In this document: positions 57,521 through 64,000 of the stretch, in pieces | Layout: each line of letters opens with the position of its first letter | Position numbering within the stretch: position 1 is the stretch's first letter | Assembly (NCBI GenBank): GCA_012184525.1 | Contig: WOFQ01000015.1 | Span: 186,001-250,000 of the forward strand | Direction: 5' to 3' | Source of the DNA: Xenoacremonium recifei | Lineage: Eukaryota > Ascomycota > Sordariomycetes > Hypocreales > Nectriaceae | Length of the DNA stretch: 64,000 bases | Notes under the pieces: model-generated | Told to the model about the DNA's origin: nothing | Database searches by the model: none | The model's input: the letters and a program-made list of their open reading frames with translations, nothing else | Translations under genes and position numbers: made by a program

Positions 57521-60234
57521 ATGAGTCAGGTATCGGACGAGGACTCCAGACACGGCACCTCCGCCACCTCTCCGGCACAAATATCTGGACAAGGTTAACA
57601 AAATCCCAGTGGTTGTCTGCTGTTGATGCTAATGCTTATTTCCAGGGTGCTTAGTGTGTCGATCTCGAAAGGTGAAATCTCTCGATCCTTGTACCCAGCG
57701 TCTCTGACCTGTTTCTAGATTCGTTGCGATCGTGGCGTCCCATCTTGTAAAGCTTGCGTGCGCCTGCGGATCCGCTGTCCAGGCTACCAAACTCCCGAAG
57801 CCGTTTCAGACGCCAATATCCAGTCTCAAGTCGACAACATCTTCAAGGCATCGGGTGTTGAGAGACGAAGGGTTGGGTCTTGCCAGAACTGCTACAGATC
57901 TAAGCTTCGCTGCTCCAAAACTCGACCTTCGTGTCAGAGATGTATCCAAAAGGGCTTTAACTGTGTCTATTCGAATAGGTACAGTATCAATGTCGTTCAA
58001 GAACAGAGTCCAAACGAGCAGTCTGGTGAGGTGAGCGAGTCATCGCCTGATACTGGTTCCAGAAGGAGCTTCTCTATTGCGCAGACAGTGGATGAGGGGA
58101 TCCAAAATAATGAGGACGATGGTTCATATGAGAACATTGGTGAGGAGTTCAGTTGGTAAGATGTCATTACAACGAGGCATTGCCCTAAACTGATGGCATA
58201 AAGGCTCTATCACGATTCCATACCGTCAGATACAGAACGAAAAAGGCGGCTCTTTAAACTCTACTTCTCGCGGATTCACACCTTGAGGTGTCTGGGTTTC
58301 ATCCACACGCCTGCTTTTAGGCGGTCTTTCGATCGGGGAACCCTGGAGCAGGAGTATAGCGAGCCGTTGATATACATGATCTGCGCTTTTGGCGCAATGT
58401 GTTTGTATTTCGATAACCCCCAACTTAGGTGTTTGGTATCACAGTATGGGATGCCGGGGCGAAAGTGGGCAGACAGGGCTACGAGTGCCGTCTTACAGGG
58501 GATCCAGAAACCGTCGCTTGTCAATCTTATGGTCTGTCCTGTCCCTTCCCTAAACTCTGTAGCCCTTTTAACAAATAACCCGTATAGAGCATGATTCTAG
58601 TCTGCGAATATGGCGTTCGGACGGAGAAGCTTGGGATGGTTTTTCAACTGATTGGAACCTGCTACCGCCTCGTGCGCCTGCTGGGTCTCTGTGAGATGAA
58701 ATCCTCAGGAGAATCAGTGGAAGAAGAGACCAATGCCGAGACACAGAAACGGCTTGTGTGGTCATGTTACCTTATTGACAATATGGTTGGTTCTGGAGTG
58801 TCTGCGAACCTTTCCTGGCCGAAGCCTCCTTCAATTCCTCTGCCGGTCGACGAGCAAGAATTTCTTACCCAGGCATCTTCGAGAACAAGGGAGGCGCTCA
58901 TACCCGAATGTTTTGATAGTCCCGATGACGCGAACGCACAAAACCTCCGATCCCACATCATCTATCTCACCTCTTTACGAGGAGAGGTTCTCAGGTAAGG
59001 GTCTGTGAAGCGTTCAGAGCCTAAGACTGACTTTGACAGATTGATTCGGGAGCATAGAACGGTAGAAAGTATATGCTGTGAGGGGTCTGACTTCCTCACA
59101 CTTATGTCAAAGCTTGATACTTGGTATGAGAATCTCCCACGAGAACTCGGGCTCGCGCCAATCCAACTCTACACGCATCGGGATATGAACGTTCTTGGAG
59201 CCGTTGTAGCCCTCCACCTAGAGTACCACGCGTCTATTTGCAGTCTGACTCGCGTATCTCTCAACGGATTCGATTTTCCCTTGGCTGAAGCAATCCGAGC
59301 TGCTCCAGTAGAGTTTCGCGCAGAATGTCAACGACGCTGCATTCATCACTCTAACCAAATCTCACACATCATACATCTTGGTCTCGAACATGGCGCTCAA
59401 TCATTCGATGATGCCTTATGTCACGTTGCCGCCTTTGAGGCCACGAAGGTGCAAATTGTATGGTCTGCCATTAACGGGAATGACTCAAGGAAGCGGGCGG
59501 CAACAGAAAACAACATCAGGACAAATATTAAGCTTATGGAGATGGAAGAAGGGTTATCGCGAGAAATCCTCGTAAGTCCGATGGAGGCATTCCCATAATC
59601 TTTTGCTCGTGCTGATTACCTTTCGACAAAGAACCGGGCCGTATTTCCACTACTATCCAAGTTTGGTTTCAGCAATATTGTGGGTGAATGGAGTCATATC
59701 AGAAGACCAGGGTTTGTCGCACCACGTCTATCTCTGCTTTCATTACAACTAATGCAAACGTGCATCTTCAGCGGATCCAACGCAGAAACAACAGACATTG
59801 TTGGTCCTTCAGAAGCATCTTACCTCACCACCCTAAGCACGTTCAGAAGGGCGAGACTGTCAGCCTCTGTGACGAGCCAAGACAATTCTCCCAGTGGAGA
59901 GATTACCACACAGCCCACACGGCCAGCCTACTTAGATGATCGACCACCTCAAACTTCAGCTGGATCAGGAGGGATTGATGATCAGTCACTCAATGCTCAC
60001 CCTGTCAACGATTTGTCCATGATAACTTCTCCGAGTCAAATTGACGAAGGTTTCGACGGATATATGCACGGAACGCCAGATCATATTATGGCACAGCAGA
60101 CGGCAAATCCTAGTATGGAATGGCTTTCCCAAGAGGAGTATATGAGGCTAGCCATGGAAATGTCAGATTACCTTGTCTGGGATATGGAAGGATTTCCAGA
60201 CTCGGATAACTTTCCCGATCACGGCGGATTGTAG
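57521..60234 (+). CDS. Transcription factor with two Zn2Cys6 zinc clusters
   Basis: Seven exons (57521-57593, 57646-57671, 57719-58155, 58204-58531, 58588-58994, 59040-59571, 59632-60234) encode 801 aa. Exon 2 has only 26 nt. Residues about 25-55 hold a first cluster (GCLVCRSRK, CDRGVPSCKACVRLRIRC), and about 85-115 hold a second (GSCQNCYRSKLRC, PSCQRCIQKGFNC). Each has the six Cys with normal spacing. The rest is a fungal-specific regulatory domain with helices such as KRRLFKLYFSRIHTLRCLGF and TQKRLVWSCYLIDNMVGSG, and an acidic C-terminus (YLVWDMEGFPDSDNF) that could activate transcription. It is placed inside the sulfatase set and is its likely regulator. Confidence 0.9.
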
Positions 60235-60578
60235 ATAGACGGATCAACTGGTGAATATCTTTCACCCAAACTGAAACTGCCTCAAGTCGAATGGTTATAT
60301 TAGTCTCGATCGTTCGTGAAGTTAACATGGACAGCCCGATTCCGATACTACTCAAGGGATAGTATTTGGTACTTTTCTTTTGATACCGATCAGCCCAATC
60401 TTGATACACTCCTGATCCTAGTCCCTACCAAGCCCAACTCATTTCAAAACAATCCAAACCGTCGATTGGAGATTTCTGACCTAGTTAAGACGTTTCTTTC
60501 TGGGTTTGACCAGATGTGAGAATCTCTCGATACCACTTCGCAGCTTTTAGAATTACAGGACTCCTCGGTGTCAATGAA
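60235..60578. other. Convergent 3' flanks
   Basis: A 344-bp region between the regulator and the second sulfatase; nothing else seen. Confidence 0.45.
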
Positions 60579-62528
60579 TCATTTGACATTCGTGGGAATA
60601 ACTCCCCGCAGTCTTTCAGGAGTAGCCTCCGGACGACCGATGTACTTAATCCAAGCATAAGGATCCGTGAATTCATCAACCACTGTCATCCTTGCATCAC
60701 CAGGGCTGGGCCGCGTGAACTCGCCCGCCAGTCCTACAACGCCCACATCCTTCTTATAATCCTCCCAAAGAGCCAGTAGCTCGGCAAAAAGCTCAGGCTT
60801 TTTCTCACTCAGATCATTTGTTTCTCCAGGGTCAGAGCGGATATTGAAGAGTTCCCAGCGTTGCGGGCCTCGAGGGGCAGGAACAAATGTGATCTTGTAG
60901 TCACCGCGACGCAGGGCACCGGAACCGGCGATCTCGAAGCCCGCAACATAGTCTTCAGCATGAATTGGGACTTTTGACACTTTCCTCTCCGAGCTAAACT
61001 CATTGGTAGAAGTCTTGATAGCTTCCAAGAAGGGCTTCCAGCTTCGGCCCCGGAGTTGTGCGATGGGACGGCCATCGTATTCGGAACCTGGATGCTTCAG
61101 GCCAGCAAGGTCGAGAAGAGTGGGAACAATATCCATGATGGTGCAAAAGGCATCTGTGATAATGGAGTCTGTTGCCTTCAATGCTCCCTGGAGACCGCAA
61201 GCTTGGCCATGGGGTTTGACGACAAGGGGAACGCGGCAGCCTCCTTCCGTGGAAAACATCTTGAATAGGCGACTCGGAGCTGTCGCAGCTTGCGCCCATC
61301 GAGAACCGTACCAAACAAACGAATCCCCTCGACCGATATTCTCAAGGCTATTGTCATAATATTTGGAGAGATGTGCCATAATATTCTTTCCAAGGATAGG
61401 GGCTGCTTCGTAGGAAGCCCCCTCGGCGCCATTGTCGGACATGAAGAAAATGACCGTGTTGTCAAATTCGTCTTGCTCCTTTAGGAAGTCGAGCACTCGG
61501 CCGATGTTCCAGTCCATTCGGTCAACCATCCCTGCGTATACTTCCATAGCGCGAGCGGACTTCTGGCGAGTATCGTCGTCAAGTGCATCCCATTCAGCCT
61601 GCTCCCCTGACACAGTAACGACTGGGTGAGGCACAGTATCTGGCGCAATTAGGCCGAGGTCCTTTAGACGCTGGAGTCTTCGAAGCCGAAGCTCTGCTGG
61701 GCCATCTGCATACATTCCCTTGTATTTAGACACATTTTCTTCAGGCGCTTGTAAAGGCCAATGGGGAGCGCTAAACGGTAGATAGGCTAGAAACGGCCTC
61801 TCCTTTTCTTCAGAGGTGCGGTCATGCAAATATTCGATCATCTTGGTGGCGTAACCGTCAGACGAGTACCAGCTCTCTGGTAGAGTGCTAAGGTACTTAT
61901 CGTCCTCAACGTGAAGAGCTCGCGTAGCTCCCTCAAGGAACCTCCCCGGCTCATTTTCCGGGTCGTCATATTGGGGTTCAAATCCTGCAGACCGAAGTAA
62001 ATTAGCCGTTAAGCTCAAGCAATGACAATGATGCGCTCAGATGGAAGATTGGGAATTAGGATACACACCATAATGATTTGCACAGCCCGGCAATAGAGCG
62101 AAAGACTTCTCAAAGCCTCGATTTATCGGATGATGTTCTGGCTTCAGTCCCAAGTGCCATTTACCACTCATGATGGTATGATAGCCACCATCTCTCAACA
62201 ACTCTGGGAGAGACACTACTGAACTATTCAGGTAGCCCTCATGTCCTGGCTTGCCGAGATGGGCAGGGGATGATCTAGTGAACTCTTGCAGTTGACCCAG
62301 TCCCGCAATGTGATGATCAGTCCCAGTCATCAGCATCGACCTCGTGGGTGAACAAGCGGCCGCAACATGGAACTCTGTGAACCTCAACGAGCCCGCGTGC
62401 GAAGCGAGGGAGTCGATGTTCGGCGTCTGGATCTCAGACCCGTAGCAACTGCAGTCACTGAAGCCCAAATCATCGGCAACAATGATAAGGAAATTAGGGC
62501 GTTTCGCCTCTGCACTTTCTTTCGCCAT
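60579..62528 (-). CDS. Second type I sulfatase
   Basis: Two exons, complement(60579-61984, 62069-62528), encode 621 aa; the 84-nt intron has a GTGTGT donor. I chose the ATG at 62528 (MAKESAEAKRPNF). The frame extends 11 codons upstream, but only to a GTG. Signatures match the first sulfatase: RPNFLIIVADDLGFSD, AACSPTRSML (formylglycine Cys), GTDHHIAGLG, SGKWHLGLKPEHHP, APHWPLQAP and FMSDNGAEG. It has a longer C-terminus (about 65 residues more) ending GVIPTNVK. The two enzymes are alike in order and motifs but clearly diverged, and their intron positions differ, so they are not a recent duplicate. No signal peptide is visible. Confidence 0.93.
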
Positions 62529-62708
62529 ATCGAGCCGCTCCCAGGTGAGTGACGCGATCACAAGGATCTCTGACGAAATATCATTAAGAATGATATTTCT
62601 TCGCGATTAATGAACCGAGTTCCGAATCAATTAGCCCCCGGAACTGACGTTATCGGACTTCGGCGTCGGACCTCGGCACCTTCTTTGCCCCCCAGACACC
62701 GCACTGGT

Positions 62709-63682
62709 TCAACGCGGGTCTAATTCGATGTCGACTAGCCATGGCAACTGCGTAAGCTCTCCGTCGCCCATATTCGCTGCATTGACAAATAATGTCATTC
62801 CGGGTCCAATAAGGTTCTTGTCGTTACTGCAGTGACTGGTGCTGCAGCAGCCCTGCAGTTGATACCGATCCATCGCTTCTTGTCTCGCTTTCTTATCATC
62901 AGCAGACTCGTGCGGGCTTCCCTTCAGACGTGAAAGTGTCTCAATAACCATGGATTTCTCATGGTCTACGTCACTAAAATGTGACGGCTTCTCGGAAATT
63001 TGCGGGCGCCAAGTGACTGATTTTGCTCCCCAGCCGTTATGAACGTGGCCAAAGCAATGAAGCAGTGGCTGAGCTTTCGCAATGGCGCTGAAGAGTTGAG
63101 GCAGCCAATTCGTTTCTGCTCGACAGTCCTGTCCATGATGCCATACGGCGGACCATAAGTAATGACGACATCTGTGCCCTTCTCGATGTTGAAGTCGTGG
63201 GCACTATTGTATTGGAATGCGCCTTCACCGCCATGGGACGGAGTGTATGGACTTGCGTATATCTTCAACATGGAGCCATTTTAAAGGGGAAACTGGTGTG
63301 ATCCCTCATCAATGAAGATGATGCCTCGGTGCTTTGCCTCCAACAGTAGCTTTCTAGCGTCCCCAATGCAGCCGAATGACTCCTTCACCAGGGCATCCGG
63401 GGTAGGCTCTCGGAGCAGTCTGCCGAATTCCGAAATCCGCTCCTGAAAGACAGGAGTGTCGAGCGTAAATTCATGGTTTCCTGCAATTATGATCTTGAGC
63501 GGAGCGTCGATTTCGTCGAGCAGCTGGATTGTTTGTCAAAATTCCTCCAACTTCGAGTGTTGGGTAAGATCGCCACAGTGAATGACAACGTCGGCTGATG
63601 CTTGGAATCTCATATTTTCCGGAAACGTTATGCCATGGGTGTCAGAGATGATAAAGAATCGAGTCTTAATTCCGTGGCTCAT
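62709..63682 (-). pseudogene. Calcineurin-like metallophosphoesterase, inactivated
   Basis: The frame from an ATG at 63682 encodes a fungal calcineurin-like phosphoesterase: ISDTHG, VVIHCGDLTQ, AGNHEFTLDTP, YASPYTPS, GPPYGIMD and HCFGHVHNGWG are the metal-binding blocks in order. It is broken by a TGA at 63536-63538, a TAA at 63281-63283, and a one-base loss near 63094 (an expected CC read as C), after which the last block and the C-terminal tail are in another frame, ending with a TGA at 62709. All metal-ligand motifs are still readable, so the loss is recent. Confidence 0.8.
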
Positions 63683-64000
63683 TTTGTGGGCGGTAGGCTT
63701 CAATGCCAATTTGTTCCGTTTCAGTGCTAAAGAATCACAGACACGATGGGTGACTCACGTCTTTTTTTATACCCCAGACCACGATATAGAGTTTTCTTGG
63801 GAAGTTGCGTGCCTGGGAAGGGGGGTTTGGGATATCACATGGTAAAGAAACTGACTCTAGACGAAACTTCCAATCATTAAGACAAAATATACTTTGCGTT
63901 TAAACCTATGGGACCTGAAACTAATCACGGAACTGGGCAGAACTTAGAGACTAGATTGTTCTTCACCAAATTCTCACACGCTAAACCGTGAGTCACAAAC
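63683..64000. other. Right edge, no gene seen
   Basis: A 318-bp AT-rich sequence beyond the phosphoesterase remnant. No feature is supported. Confidence 0.45.

Noticed and set aside
1..64000. Search for tRNA genes, CRISPR arrays and clear transposons
   Set aside because: No B-box-plus-acceptor pairs, spaced direct repeats, transposase or reverse-transcriptase motifs, or long terminal repeats were seen by eye.

Overview
The window is nuclear DNA of a filamentous ascomycete (Pezizomycotina, most likely Sordariomycetes). The evidence is the gene structure: many short introns (about 45-95 nt) with GTRNGT donors, CTAAC/CTGAC-like branch points and YAG acceptors. The families also fit: DUF3176, DUF7580, DUF7708, BIM1-like, HET-s-like HeLo, fungal NLRs and Zn2Cys6 regulators. 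I cannot name the species. Exon joins were worked out by hand from splice signals and reading-frame continuity. No RNA or database evidence was available.

Layout. 1-5.5 kb: tail of an unknown gene, a pICln-like methylosome subunit, a small coiled-coil protein, a GPI-anchored Ala/Ser/Thr-rich surface protein, and a BIM1-like single-pass membrane protein. 5.5-8.7 kb: no gene I can support. 8.8-16.8 kb: a decayed alpha/beta hydrolase, an 11-exon MFS sugar transporter, an AAA+ ATPase and a six-exon FAD synthase. 18-31.9 kb: a second AAA+ ATPase with the same C-terminal architecture, a DUF7708 protein with a multi-pass membrane tail, an F-box protein, a PAF-acetylhydrolase-like lipase and a DUF3176 membrane protein. 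32.7-34.7 kb: a GNAT acetyltransferase and a small secreted cysteine-rich protein.

36.3-40.5 kb is the most striking locus. An NLR (N-terminal HRAM-like amyloid motif, NACHT, ankyrin repeats) is transcribed divergently from a 288-residue HET-s/HET-S-like protein (HeLo domain plus two HRAM pseudo-repeats), with 318 bp between them. In known systems of this type the NLR receptor templates amyloid folding of the HeLo partner, which then attacks membranes and causes cell death. The ankyrin array contains three almost identical 99-bp units, a sign of recent repeat amplification or homogenisation.

40.8-52.4 kb is a decayed accessory stretch: an aldo-keto reductase with a frameshift, an Arg-rich two-TM protein with degenerate copies of its 5' end upstream, an epimerase remnant, a small secreted protein, a Zn2Cys6 regulator whose zinc cluster is disrupted, and a DUF7580 remnant. 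52.5-62.5 kb holds an intact co-localised set: sulfatase, divergent MFS transporter, a regulator with two zinc clusters, and a second sulfatase. It looks like a pathway for taking up and desulfating a sulfated compound. A metallophosphoesterase pseudogene closes the window.
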